Below, in pieces: positions 12,300-23,160 of a stretch of DNA of 64,000 bases (its first letter is position 1; every line of letters starts with the position of its first letter). This DNA comes from Lumbricus rubellus (Eukaryota > Annelida > Clitellata > Crassiclitellata > Lumbricidae). Under the pieces are notes generated by a model. The model ran no database searches. It saw only the letters and a program-made list of their open reading frames with translations, and was not told the origin of the DNA. Made by a program: the position numbers and the translations under genes. The DNA lies in NCBI GenBank assembly GCA_945859605.1, contig OX243828.1, forward strand, positions 26,364,949 to 26,428,948, read 5' to 3'.

Positions 12300-12527
12300 A
12301 ATTATGTCTAGCTCGTATCGTATTATTGTATCTACCGTAGGCCTACATGTAGAGCGCATCAATAACTTAAAGCCATTTGAACACCGCTGCTTTCATGATC
12401 CGGTTTGAAACCTAACTACATAGACTCAAGAAAAGTTTGGCTTTAAATTCGTGTTTTAATTAAAGCGTTTATTTTGTTTAAAGCAGCGAGAGGAAATCCT
12501 TACTTTGGTTTCAACAAACACTCGAAA
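12300..12527 (+). promoter_or_regulatory. Probable 5' UTR and proximal promoter of the EGFR-like gene
   Basis: The sequence upstream of the start codon contains no recognised repeat. The ATG at 12528 sits in CGAAAATG, with A at -3, an acceptable start context. No convincing TATA box at a defined distance was seen. The region is assigned by position only. Confidence 0.35.
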
Positions 12528-12600
12528 ATGTTTCGCTGGTGTTTCCTGGTCTGCATTCTACTCATAGCAGAAGCTGATTCATCTGACGAGATTAGGAAGG
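12528..12600 (+). CDS. EGFR: EGFR-like receptor exon 1, signal peptide
   Basis: Starts ATG in the context GAAAATG and encodes 24 codons plus one base. Residues 1-15 (MFRWCFLVCILLIAE) are a typical short signal peptide: basic residue at 3, hydrophobic core 4-14, then acidic-polar ADSSDE. The donor is AAGG/GTGAGC at 12601, leaving phase 1. The G left over joins AA of exon 2 to make Glu, followed by the CRG that corresponds to the first cysteine of the mature ErbB ectodomain. Human EGFR exon 1 also ends in phase 1. Confidence 0.85.
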
Positions 12601-12730
12601 GTGAGCGTTAATTATTATTTTTATCGTCATTATTATTAATTTTGTATTATTATAGTTATTATCATTAAATTAATTATGATTCTTTTAGTTCTTTGTCAGA
12701 TAACCAAAATCGCCAACCATTAACCAATGC

Positions 12731-13304
12731 GGTGTCACGACAACTGGTCTACAGACAACTCGTCTAACGACAAGTGGTCTCCAGACAATTCGTCTACGAC
12801 AACTGGTCTACGACAACTCGTCTACGACAATTCGTCTACGACAACTCGTCTACAAACTACTCCAGCTTCTATTTCACCTATATAAAACCTTCATCTGGCT
12901 TCCATTTCTTTGTCGCTCTTTCCATAAATCCAACTTCTATTTCAGATCTATAAATTCCTTCTTCCAGCCTCCATTTCTTTTGCGTTTTTCGTCAATCCAG
13001 CTCTTATTTTAGATCTATAAATACCTTGATCCAGCTTCTATTTCGTAAGCGTGTTTTCGTCAATCCCGTTTCTATTTCACCTACATAGATACGAAACAGA
13101 ATCTGGATGAAGGTATCTTTATACTTGAAATGGAAGCTAGATGAAGGTTTTATATAGGTGAAATAGAAGCTGGAGTAGTTTGTAGACGAATTGTCGTAGA
13201 CCAATTGTCGTAGACGAGTTGTCGTAGACCAGTTGTCGTAGACGAATTGTCTGGAGACCACTTGTCGTTAGACGAGTTGTCTGTAGACCAGTTGTCGTGG
13301 AACC
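12731..13304. mobile_element. MULE-like element C with word-array termini
   Basis: The left end begins GGTGTCACGACAACTGGTC and the right end finishes GACCAGTTGTCGTGGAACC. Both are arrays of the word GTAGACGAATTGTC or its inverse (12731-12850 and 13180-13304). The interior carries a second inverted array with CCAGCTTCTATTTC on the left and GGAAGCTAGATGAAGG on the right. This is the same inner satellite as in element A although the terminal words differ. Flanking 9-mers AACCAATGC and AGTAAATGC agree at 6 of 9 positions, consistent with an eroded duplication. It lies in intron 1. Confidence 0.75.
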
Positions 13305-13387
13305 AGTAAATGCGTTAGGCACTATATTATTTTTTACATTTTCCATTTCGGGGATGTTCAAACACCCAAAACGCCCCCTAGCTACGG

Positions 13388-14455
13388 CATTTGTTAATCC
13401 TACGCTGATGACCTCCAGGCATATGTCCACTGCCCAGCATCTACCGCTGTTGCTGTGGTACGAGAAGTTTGTAGGGCCATGGAAATCCTGGAGGCCTGAA
13501 TGCCCTCTAACCGTTTGCGACTGAACCCTACCAATACGCAATATATCTGGTTTGGGACGCGTCAACAACAGTACTGACAAAAATGGACATGAAGGCCTTA
13601 GCATTAGAGTTCCTCTGATTACTTTCTCACCTTTTGTGCGGGACCTTGGTATTATTATTTTTAGATCAAGAGCTAATATTTTCACCCGGCATATAAACAT
13701 GCTATGCCGAAGCTGTTACTACCAGTTGTGCCAGCTTAAGATGGTCTCCCGCTCTCTAACTTCTGGTGCTGCCTTTACCCTTGTTCACACTTTCGTAGTT
13801 TCCTGCCTTGACTACTGTAGCACCCTCTATCATGGATCACCGGCTGACCGGATTGGCTGCCTGGAACGGGTCCTCCGCTCTGCGGCGCGATTTGTTGGCC
13901 ATATCCCAAAATATGGTCGTGTCTCATTTTATATGCGGGATATCTTACATTGGCTCCCCTTCTCCATAGCGGATTGCATACAGGGTCTGTGATTTAGTTA
14001 GGCGGTGCATTGAGGAACTGACTTCCCCCGTATCTTCGAGAACTTTGTTGTTCCACCTTGGGTGTTCAGCGTCAATCCACCCTTTGATCGATGAACCATG
14101 CTGAACTTCCGGTTCCCCGTTCGTGGACAGCGTCATTTATTCTCTGGTTCTACAACCTGGAATGACCTCCCTGTTACACTGCGCTGAGTGCGCTTAATTC
14201 CCAGGGGTCACTCCACTCTGCTCTTCAATAACCTAAAAACTGTTTTATTTTGCCGTGGTTGGGCCGGGAGCGCTTCTGAGTAGCCTAAATTGAAAAGGCG
14301 TTATATATAAAATTTCTTAATTTCCAAAGGTCAGTCCACTCTGTTCCTTAAGAACCTAAAAACTGTCTTATTTAGTCGTGGTTGGGTCTGGAGAGCTTCT
14401 GAACCTACATTGAAGACGCGCTATATAAATTTCTGAAATAAATAAATAAACTATT
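13388..14455 (+). mobile_element. L2/CR1-like LINE, 5'-truncated copy
   Basis: Frame-shifted pieces of ORF2 run from the RT active-site region (ADDLQAYVHCP near 13405) through VRDLGIIIF, SCLDYCSTLYHGSP, VLRSAARFVGHIP, RDILHWLPF and a TTSWNDLP-like block near 14150. The 3' UTR near 14200-14430 contains GGGAGCGCTTCTGAGTAG and ends GCGCTATATAAATTTC with an AAATAAATAAATAA tail. Two near-repeated 3' segments (14210-14290 and 14330-14420) suggest a local duplication. Frames are broken, so it is inactive. Confidence 0.8.
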
Positions 14456-14474
14456 GTTTTTTTGTTCAGTTTTG

Positions 14475-14533
14475 CGCCGTTTTGTCTGCGCCGTTTTGTC
14501 TTGCGCCGTTTTGTCTGCGCCGTTTTGTCGACG
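14475..14533. repeat. Short word array GCGCCGTTTTGTCT (element D remnant)
   Basis: Four copies of CGCCGTTTTGTC in direct orientation, period 13-15 bp. It resembles one terminus of the word-array MULE-like elements, but no inverted partner was found nearby. It is probably a remnant. Confidence 0.55.
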
Positions 14534-14606
14534 TACCAAATTTCAGGTATCGGTGTGTATGCAGACTGGAGCATTACATCTCTGTCAGTGTTTTATCTAA
14601 ACGTCT

Positions 14607-14652
14607 CTGGTGGTGGTGGTGGTGGTGGTGGTGGTGGTGGTGGTGGTGGTGG
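14607..14652. repeat. (GGT)n microsatellite
   Basis: About 15 GGT units directly before the 102-bp duplication. Confidence 0.97.
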
Positions 14653-14856
14653 TCAAGGCCGTAGCTAGGGGTGTTTTGGGTGTTTGAACACCCCCGAGAT
14701 GGTGTAATATTAACCGCTTGACGCTCCGTTCCGTTTTCTAGAACTCCTTCCTAATCAAGGCCGTAGCTAGGGGTGTTTTGGGTGTTTGAACACCCCCGAG
14801 ATGGTGTAATATTAACCGCTTGACGCTCCGTTCCGTTTTCTAGAACTCCTTCCTAA
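14653..14856. repeat. Recent tandem duplication, 102 bp x 2
   Basis: Two apparently identical 102-bp copies starting TCAAGGCCGTAGCTAGGGG (14653 and 14755). A diverged inverted relative is at 13335-13385 (CCCTAGCTACGGC). The unit's GGCCGTAGCTAGGGGTG start looks like a dispersed-repeat consensus. The lack of divergence means the duplication is recent, or an assembly artefact. Confidence 0.85.
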
Positions 14857-14869
14857 TCATTCTTCCCAC

Positions 14870-15420
14870 AACTTTAGACAGTTTTATTTGGCAGCGCTGA
14901 GGTGGGGAGCGCCTCTGAGCAGTTGCCTTGAATAGGTGCCATGTAGGCTAAATTCATTTAATGAAATGAAATGCACTTCAGTACAATACATGGGCGCCCG
15001 CAGAAAATTTTGCAGGAGGGGCAAAACTCGATCACGGTTAAAGTTTTTTGTAGCATGAAGTTAAAAATGCAAATCAGGAAATTTAGAACATGAACGTGTA
15101 TTTTTCATATAGGTTTTCAAATATAAATGTCTCAGTTTCACTTTCTTATAATTTTTATGAATATATATAATTATAGTTTCTTTAGTGCAAAGAAAATGTT
15201 AGCAACCAAAAAATAGCAGTTATAAAAATAGGTTTCAACTTTTCAGGGGGAAGTCCCCCCCCCCAGATTGACATTCCCCCCCCCCCCAGAAAAATTTGAC
15301 AAAATGATATTGGTTTTTAGTTACTGTTTTCATCATTGTTTTACATGAAGTGTTATAATATACCGTGATATTAATATTTACTATCATATGATTTTAATTG
15401 ACAGTATTTACTAATATAAT
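14870..15420. other. L2-like 3' end scrap and unassigned repeat
   Basis: 14875-14970 reads like another L2 3' end (GGGAGCGCCTCTGAGCAG and then an AATGAAATGAAATG tail). 14990-15310 is a dispersed-repeat-like stretch with two poly-C runs (15247-15290). No ORF. Confidence 0.4.
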
Positions 15421-16984
15421 TGTGACATCGACCCTTCAATTGCGTCGATGCACCCAGGTTCTTTTACACTTCTCAATTACAACACTTCTTTCAGAATAAA
15501 CTCATATTATTATTAAACACAAATAGCCTTTCTGTAGGCGTCTAAATTAACATCTTTCAAGAAGTTTAATGTCGTCGCAGTTCTTCCAGACACAGTTCTT
15601 CATCCGGGTTCCTTCTCCCCCTCCAGACACCAAAGTACAGTTCGACTAGACAGGTCGGCGGTGGTCACTCGACTGACTAGTCGCTGACGCCCCTCCAGCT
15701 ACCATCCGAAAACACCAGAGGGCCGCCAGCAACAGAAGGTGCGTCAGCACAAAGATCTTCTCCACAGGAATCCAAGGAGTGGTCAAGGGATCGGTCGAAG
15801 TGCGCATAACAATCGGTCGAAGTGCACGTAACACCTCAATCCACAAGAGGATGCTTCTGGCTGGAACGGACAGAACATCCTCCGAACCAACCGACCATTG
15901 ACCACGAGCACACCGGAAGATGCAACAGAAACCAAACATAAACACATTAAGTTCACTAGTATACTAAACTAAACCCTACGGAGCACACTCCATCCGGCCA
16001 TTAGCCTAATCTGGCCCCATCCGGCAAAGTGTAAACAATAACATGCATCTTCCCTCTAAATAATAAACTGTATCTTAAAGAGTCTTGCCTAACCTAACTA
16101 ACTTAACTATTGGCTAGCAAAACATCTCGCAACTCTATCATTATCACCAACAACAACAAAACTTAAATGAAAACACAGGTAGTCGATAATACACCTGTGA
16201 CCTACAACTATAATGTGCTCCACACATAAATGAATTACTACTTAATTGACCAACTGGGTCAGCGTCATGCATGAATCAAACAACCAATGGTCAGATGCTT
16301 TGACGACTGCTTAACAATCTCTACTGCAAGCATCAAACGCTCGGCTGTAAATCGTCCCAACAAACGATGAATCACATCTTGCATGTGTAACATATGAAAT
16401 GCAACAGCAACAATCCATTCACTGAAGCAATGAGACATCATGGCTAAAATTACACCATCCTTGCTATGTAAATCTTTCATGTATTCCCAAGGTGTTTTTC
16501 CCAAGTCTAGTGGAAACTCACGTTCACCACACCACGTTTCGTTTAGCACTGCTAAAGGTCCACGAGGCAATTGACTAAATATGAGTAACCAAGTTGCTAC
16601 CCCACTGGTTGCCTTGGGAATTTCCCTCAAATCCCACCTAACAAAACCCCCATACTTAGGCCATGACGGAGTATGGACTGCAGCCATCTTGGCTAGCGAT
16701 GATTTCACATGACTAACCGTAACACTGCTCAGATCACCAGGATCAATGGCAAAAGTGTTAGTATTATCCAACTCGGTCTGATCACCCGTTACAAAGTTAG
16801 TATCAACAGGATCCATTGCAACACTGTTATCATCATGCAACGCAGTATGATCATTCGTGATAGAGTTAATAACATGCAGATCAACAAGATCCATTGCAAC
16901 AATGTTATTATCCTTTCGATCATCATGATCAATGTCAACAATGTTAAAGAAATGGGCTAAAATAACAGTGTCTGCAGAATTCAT
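15421..16984 (-). mobile_element. Decayed Ty3/Gypsy-type element, 3' part
   Basis: On the minus strand, 16984-16265 encodes the C-terminal integrase region of a Gypsy-type pol. The segment EIPKATSG, then LPRGPLAVLNETWCGE, corresponds to the 'GFSPFEL-x-RGPL-x-L-x-W' motif, followed by LDLGKTPWEYMKDLHSK. The first 110 codons are a low-complexity stretch (repeated AMDxxD and HDDN-like units) unlike pol. 15945-15646 is a further open stretch of unclear identity. The 15421-15640 end could be an LTR, but no second LTR was found. Confidence 0.6.
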
Positions 16985-17027
16985 GTTGAAATCATGCGAA
17001 AGATATATATATATATATATATATATA

Positions 17028-18957
17028 TTAGGGTGACAATGTCAACCACACAAAAAAATAAATGTTTTAATTTTTAAAGTCTCACCCCTCAAAAGTGTTC
17101 TCTATAACATCAGTTCTACAAGTGAATTGTTTTAGAGAAATTCAAAAACGTTTAGAGGTGGTCCAACGACCTTGAACTTTCAATAGATAGGAATACAAAC
17201 AACGTAGAGTATGAAATGAGAAACAACGTTGAATATGTAATGTAAAAAATATTTTATGCTCTACCAATTACATTTTTTATAGTATATGACTTATTTAAAT
17301 GTACTCTGTTATCACTCATGACAAGTTATTATTTAATTTAATTAATTAATTACTTAATTAAAAACCAATAAGTCAAGTTACAAATTATACACGAAAGCCG
17401 CCGGCAGTCAGTTATATCGACTTTTGAGCCTGCTGATAAGCAATTAAGAAGGTCTGTTGTCATTTGGAATACAATACATGTGCTACTGCAACATTTGACA
17501 GAAAAAAATTAGTAACATACATGTGGCACTCATCCTATCAGCCAAAGGACAATCATTGGGCCGTGATCCTGCTGAAATTGTTATCAATACGGATTCCAAT
17601 TAGACATTCTCGGCTCCATCATCATAAGGCTATTGTTAAATAAATCCATGCATCATTAGGTCTTGACGTTACACATAAAGTTCATTGGGATGACAGGTTA
17701 TTGAAGGTTTTTACGTTGCAAGAACGTTGCCTGGCATCAGATAAAGGAACAATGAAAATTTAGGTTTCCCTTTACACCCTAATGGAACAGGTGAAGCACA
17801 TGCTTCAGCCGTTTTAACTTGCTTGAATAGTTGAACACAATCTATGTCTTTTCACACAACTTCTGTCCTCTATTAATAGTAATGCTGGTCTTCATCAAGA
17901 GCATGTGTTCTACTGGAACACAAGCGTCAGACATGGTAGATATCCTAAGCTTATTGATAGTGGTGGATAGTCTTCGATTCTCTGATGACAAAGTCTTGTG
18001 CAGAGAGGCTTGGATAGGGAAGTTGATACACTGCAATCTACCTCTTCCATCTCTCTGACATCTGACTGCATGCGAGCTGCAGTCTCCGTGAGCACAATGT
18101 ATTTGTTCTTCAGGTGGATCTCAAGTCATTGGTACCCATGCATTGGTGCACATGCCAATGTGCAACGTCAGCTCCCTGGAATGACTTGCAACTGTTGAAG
18201 CAGCTCATTGCTTACAAGAGATTAAGTCTGACCGTCGCTACAGCAGAAACACACGACCTTTCGAATAATTTGCGGTCCCTGAGTAAAATATTGGTTGGCC
18301 TTGTGCTGTTTGATTCGGCTGTTTGCGACGACAGCACGATTGCCATTGTGGAATTGTGTCCGGGATGCGATGAACCTCTTCGGCATCTCAAAGTAGCATA
18401 GCCTATATGTGCATTGTGCAGCAACTACCACTACAAGAGCTGATTTTTGTAGCTATAAACACTATAAGACACTCTTCATTGCACTAGTCTGCACTAGATA
18501 TTCTTGAAAACTTCCTACAACTGCACCAAGCACATAGGGAGATAAACGACAGCGTTTTCTTGGCTTATCGCTGAGCTGTGAGCTGATGAAAGGATGCAGC
18601 TGAACGTGGTGTCGCACTGATCCATTTACTCCATGAAGTACTTGCAAACCAAGAAGAACCAAACAATACCTATAGTGCAGGGTGTTGTGAAATACATGAA
18701 GGAATAGCCAGACTCAAAAAGCAAATAGCTATAAATGGACTTGATAAACAGTACTTGTATCAAATACCGAGATGTGTATTAGCACTGTGTTAAACACTAT
18801 AAACAGTGACCATTAATGTTAAACTTATGATGCGTTGGACCACCAGTAAATGTTAATGAATTAATTTGTAAAAAATCATGCATAGTTATACTATGGTACA
18901 TAACCATTTAAAAGGGTGAGACCTGTGAAATTCAAGAAAAAAATTTTAATTGTCACC

Positions 18958-18961
<4 letters not shown>
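17028..18961 (+). mobile_element. Decayed DNA transposon, TIR TTAGGGTGACAAT
   Basis: Termini TTAGGGTGACAAT and ATTGTCACCCTAA are perfect 13-bp inverted repeats embedded in (TA)n runs (17003-17029 and 18962-18997). A second matched pair lies inside (AAGTCTCACCC and GGGTGAGACCT). Degenerate frames carry blocks of an invertebrate transposase-like family: VHWDDRLLK (about 17680), NGTGEAHASAVLTCLN (about 17780), a NAGLHQEHVFYW block (about 17880) and ILVGLVLFDSAVCDDSTIA (about 18290). Many stops and frameshifts. Its TIR differs from that of the related element at 33393-38384. I do not know its superfamily. Confidence 0.65.
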
Positions 18962-18997
<36 letters not shown>

Positions 18998-19000
<3 letters not shown>

Positions 19001-20076
19001 GGTGACGCAAAATAAACCGAGCTATTATTTTTTGCAATTGCATCGCTTGAATAATCAATGTAATTATCACTTTCAAACTATCATTAGACAGAAATGACAC
19101 AGAAAAATGAGAGCGCTACATAAAATAAAACTGACATCAAGTATTCTATGGCGTTAACTATTCTTTGTACCGTCATGGCGAAGCGTCTGCTGACAATTGA
19201 TGATAAATCGTTAATTCGTGCGTTAAGACTCGAAAAAGGATGATTAGAGAATTCCCACAATGACAATGGAAGCGAAATACGTTGAATGATTTTATTAAAA
19301 GGATTGACGAAACTGGCGACACTAAAAGAAAACAGGGTAGCGGTCGACCGCGATCGGTTCGTACGGCTGAGGAACTGATTTCAAGTCAAGAAGACCAACC
19401 GGGAACAAGCAAATCTCCGAGAGAAATTGAACGTCAAACTGGTATATCTCGTAGAACTGTTCAGCGTATTACTGCCAGACATTATAGCTCACTCTGGTGA
19501 CAATTTCACTTTCCAACAGGATGGAGCACCTGCTCATCGTTCACGAAAAACAGTTACTTTTCTCACTGCTCACGTTCCAGACTTTATTGAACCAAAAAAT
19601 TGGCCACCGAACAGTCCGGACTTGAATCCCGTAGACTATTCCAGCGGTTCTCAACCGGGAGTCCGCGGACCCCTGGGGGTCCGCGGCCGTCTGCCTGGGG
19701 GTCCGCGAGCAGGTTTTGAAAATTATATATTTCTTAGTTAAAAACATAGAAACATATATTTTTCCAATTTTTCAATATTTCTTCTTTTCAATGGCGACAT
19801 GAAACTAATAAGGTGCTGATTAATGATAAATTCGTCTGCTTGAGATGGGTCACACAGTCATGATAATGTCCCAAAGGCGCAAAATTCTAGTGGGGGTCCG
19901 TGACCGGGACCCAGAATTTTAAAGGGGTCCGTGAGTCTGAAAAGGTTGAGAACCGCTGGACTATTCGATCTGGGGAATGCTTCAGCAGCTTGTCTACAGG
20001 CAGAGAATTCGAGATATTGGACATTTGAAAGAAGTTCTGACCGCATGCTGGGACGAAATCAGCGAACACACTATCA
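18998..20076 (+). mobile_element. Mariner-like transposon, internally deleted, split by a hAT MITE
   Basis: Starts CAGGGTGACGCAAAATAAA after a TA run. Frames encode the N-terminal helix-turn-helix part (GSGRPRSVRTAEE, REIERQTGISRRTVQRI at 19330-19480) and then, after a large internal deletion, the catalytic end (FQQDGAPAHRSRK, NWPPNSPDLNPVDYS at 19500-19640). The hAT MITE at 19642-19958 interrupts the codons after DY. The coding part resumes at 19967 and is cut at about 20076 by a tandem repeat. It is a closer relative of the copy at 1-388 than of the other mariners here. Confidence 0.85.
19642..19958. mobile_element. hAT-type MITE, 317 bp
   Basis: Ends are CAGCGGTTCTCAACC and GGTTGAGAACCGCTG. 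The 8-bp target duplication GACTATTC is perfect (19634-19641 and 19959-19966), the size expected for hAT. Removing it restores the sequence seen at 30-45 in the related mariner. The inner GGGGGTCCGCG blocks are also inverted. No coding capacity. Confidence 0.93.
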
Positions 20077-20300
20077 TCTTAAAATGCTGCCATTGCAATG
20101 TGCAAAGTCAAAAATTTCTGATGAGGCTCTGAAAAAGTACAGGTATTTTGCTAGGATGGCACCTTAAATGCTGCCATTGCAATTTGGAAATTCAAAAAGT
20201 TTCTGATGAGGCTCTGAAAAAGTACAGCTGTTTTGTTAAGATGACACCTTAAAATGCTGCCATTGCAATGTGAAAATTCAAAAAGTTTCTCATGGGGAGG
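20077..20300. repeat. Tandem repeat, about 85-bp period, 2.6 copies
   Basis: Each unit contains AAATGCTGCCATTGCAAT, TTTCTGATGAGGCTCTG, AAAAAGTACAG and GGCACCTTAA-like steps. Copies start near 20080, 20166 and 20252. It abuts the cut end of the mariner. Confidence 0.8.
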
Positions 20301-21450
20301 GGGCACAACCCCGTATTTCTCCATACCCCCCCCATACCCCTTCCCCTCCCAGTCTTGGCGCTACGCGGACGCTCGATTGTCCCCCCCAGAAACCTGAATT
20401 TCCCCCTCCCCAGAGGGGGGGGACTAGATTAAACACTGCATCTCTGTGAAGGTCGTTAAATGCATTAGGAAAATCCGGTTTTAGAAATGCGTGGTCCCGG
20501 GGCATAGCAATGACATATTTTCTTGTTGTATGGATTGCTGCCTCACACCAAGCTGAAGTAGCTATGCCAACCTGCAGTGGGGCTAAAAAGGAATCCAGTT
20601 TACTAATTGCATATCTGTTGGCACACTTGGCGTCCACTCTCATCAGAGTATACCCGACCCTTATTGGCCTTAGACCCCCTGACTATTTAGTTAGCGCAAT
20701 AAGGCTGCCACCAAACAGTGTTAGTCTCACTTCTGGCGGGCAAGTACCACGTATCAGGATGCTAATAAACCCCTCATTTCCCTAAGTAATGCTCAGGACG
20801 ACTCACGATGATTTATAAGCTCAGCAGGGTGCTGGGGGCGGAGCCCATCTGGCCCGCCGGCAGAACCTGATCGATAAGAGAGAATCACCGCTTCTACATC
20901 CGAAAGCTCTAATTGGTATGGTATTGTAGTGGTGGGGCATGGAAAACCAGCAAGACGATGGGGATGAGGGTCTATCGGGTGTTTGTCAACCAAAATGTTG
21001 AAGTTTTTCAAGTTTAGCGTAACGGGGTGGCTTTGATCACAATGAATGCGAACGGCTGCACTAATAATTGCCATCGTCCAGTTTGTAGGCAACTGTAGCA
21101 GCCAGAAGGGCATCTGAGCGTTTAACAGGGGTCCCGCAACCCGTCATTGCAGTTGTAGTCATCACAGACGGTTGAGTTTCCACACGTCTCTGCACTACAT
21201 TTGGCAAATTGTGTGTTCGACCAGCTCTCTTGGGCTGAGCCAGAACATCCGGTGCAAACTTGAGCAAAGCCTGCCAACAATCCAGATCCGAAGACCAGAT
21301 ATAAATCGAATGCAAAATATCTGTAAGAAATTGCTAGCGTGCCAATCGAGCACCCCTCTTATGATGCGTTTGAGAAGCGGTTGGCCAACTTCTGGATGCC
21401 ATATTGAGTCTGGAGAAGTGGTTTAACCTGCGTAGGAGTGGTAACAGGCT
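20300..21450 (-). pseudogene. LINE reverse-transcriptase fragment (GGPDGLRPQ/NAFN-type family)
   Basis: On the minus strand, blocks of a LINE ORF run from 21315 (WQALLKFAPDVL, a long NLPNVVQRR stretch) through SYRSGSAGGPDGLRPQHPAEL (about 20850-20910) to VGIATSAWCEAAIHTTRKYV and KPDFPNAFNDLHRDAVFN (about 20440-20570). The last corresponds to the 'DFSNAFN' RT block with Phe-Pro in place of Phe-Ser. It ends in poly-C rich sequence (20290-20430). Frames are broken. Same family as 1530-1960 and 42850-43190. Confidence 0.7.
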
Positions 21451-21464
21451 GTGTCGCTAGTAGG

Positions 21465-21640
21465 GTGGGACATCCTCTTCTAGAACAGTGACGTCATAGG
21501 TCAAAGGTCAAGATCAAAGGTCATGCATTCTCATACAAAGGCAAAATGTAAAGGTCGTCCTAATTAGGACCTCTTAATCAGGAATCCTATTTAGGCCATA
21601 TTAATTAGATCACAGTAATTAGCTAATTATTACTTATTTA
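21465..21640. other. AGGTCA and AATTAG-rich segment resembling Polinton ends
   Basis: Has TCAAAGGTCAAG units followed by TTAATTAGATCACAGTAATTAG-like AT motifs. The order (AGGTCA repeats, then AATTAG repeats) resembles the inner part of the Polinton TIRs at 45980-46170. Sequence identity is low, and no matching partner or duplication was seen. Confidence 0.3.
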
Positions 21641-21905
21641 TTTATTTACTGAGAATTTGATATAGCGCTCCTTCAAGGTTACTACTCAGGAGCGCTCCCA
21701 GTCCAACCCCGGTCGAATAAGACAGTCTTGAGAAGAGAAAGAAATGAAGTAGAAGTAGAAAGGCCAATAGGTATTTGACGAAGGATAACAGGGAGCTCAT
21801 TCCAGGTCACAGGGCCAGCCACAGAGAAAGCACGGCGCTGCCTGATTGCAGTCCGTGAGCGTGAAACAATAAGTTCCGCTTGTGCAGCCTTGCGTATACT
21901 AAAAT
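21640..21905 (-). mobile_element. L2-like LINE 3' end
   Basis: Tail (TTTA)n at 21640-21655, then ATATAGCGCTCCTTCAAGG, GGAGCGCTCCCAGT and GAGAAAGCACGGCGCTGCCTG. The last matches the C-terminal ORF2 region (codons for RAFSV-like residues on the minus strand). Strongly 5'-truncated. Confidence 0.75.
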
Positions 21906-22083
21906 TAATTAGTCACGATTATAATAACTAATCGAATTCTAACAGATTGGAAAGAAACTTTTTTGCATAGTATACACATTATATACCTAATATGCCGCTT
22001 ATGCGTAACAGCGTAAGACTTTTTATATTATTATGTGCTCTAAGCGCATAACAGGCTATAATATAACATATTTTTCGCTCCAG

Positions 22084-22461
22084 AATGTCGCGGAAGAGAA
22101 AGGGGACTTGGCACAACTGCTATGACACCTGACAAAAGATACGAAGAATATCGAATGATGTATGAGAATTGTACAATCATACGAACCAACCTCGAAATCG
22201 TCTTTATGGACGTTCCAGGCGCAAGGTATGACTTCAGCTTTCTGGAGACGATTCGAGAAGTGCACGGATATGTTCTGATAGTTGGAAACTACGTGGATCG
22301 AATTCGGTTGAATGGGCTGAGGGTAATCCGTGGTTGGAAAACGTATGATACCTTTGTTACGTCTATCGGAAAGTCGCTGAAATGCAGCTTAATCGTAGTG
22401 GCGAATGAAAAACACGACAACTCCACTGGGCTGAAGGAATTGCAGATGACGTCGCTTGTAG
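22084..22461 (+). CDS. EGFR: EGFR-like receptor exon 2, receptor-L domain 1
   Basis: The acceptor TTTTTCGCTCCAG/AATG enters in phase 1 and the donor GTAG/GTAAGT at 22462 leaves in phase 1. The exon encodes 126 residues of the first leucine-rich receptor-L domain: an early CRG, then MYENCTIIRTNLEIVFM, the EGFR hallmark FLETIREVHGYVLIVGN, NGLRVIRG and GLKELQMTSL. GYVLI and GLKEL are as in EGFR rather than insulin receptors. N-glycosylation sequons occur at NCT and NST. An unpaired-looking extra cysteine (LKCSL) occurs where human EGFR has none. It covers human exons 2 and 3 in one piece. Confidence 0.95.
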
Positions 22462-22469
22462 GTAAGTAT

Positions 22470-23160
22470 GCATAATCTGAATTTGTCGTCTGTTGAAAAT
22501 TGACTAATGGTAGGTAAAGAGGGAGAAGAAACTAGCGACAACGAAAATTACCAGAAATGGCAACAAAACTTACGAAGAAATTGGCGACTGCAGTGATGAA
22601 GCCACAGACCATGACAATATTCATGCATTCATTCTTTTGTGCGAATGATGCCTGTCCCATTGTCGCATTGATGCAGCAATGACATTCAATCTTAAACCTG
22701 AAGGCAAAACCGATTCTGTGGCAATGTCGCGTTGTGCGCAAATCTCTCGCGGTCAAAAACTTTGACACCGAATGGATTTCAATGACTAGACAATTTTTTA
22801 ATCGTCGTATGCGAATGTGGAAGTCATCGTGACTATAATTGTCAGCTCCTAATTCGCTTTAAAACCCGAGTTATGGACATTTGCAATTTGGATGTGGTAG
22901 TTAGCGCCTAGGCTATAGGCCTACAGATTATTTTAAGAGGAGATTTAACCTTGCGTCGCCATTATTAACCAGATGGCAGTTTGAATGACGTCATACTTGC
23001 CGCTCACAGTATTAATCAGTTATTAATAGGCGCTCTCAGTGTATTGACCATAGACTAGACTAGAGAAAGAAGAATGTGGGTGTGGGTGTTTGTATGTGTG
23101 CGCGTTTGTTTGTCCATAATTATACGCATACAGTTTAACAGCTATAATAATCACCAGAGA
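22470..23160. other. Intron 2, nothing recognised
   Basis: No repeat family was recognised apart from a TGTGGGTGTGGGTGTTTG stretch near 23075. ORFs are short and unsupported. Confidence 0.45.

Noticed and set aside
22122..22475. 117-codon ORF taken as a separate small gene
   Set aside because: It is internal to receptor exon 2. The exon starts upstream at 22084 and ends at the donor at 22462.
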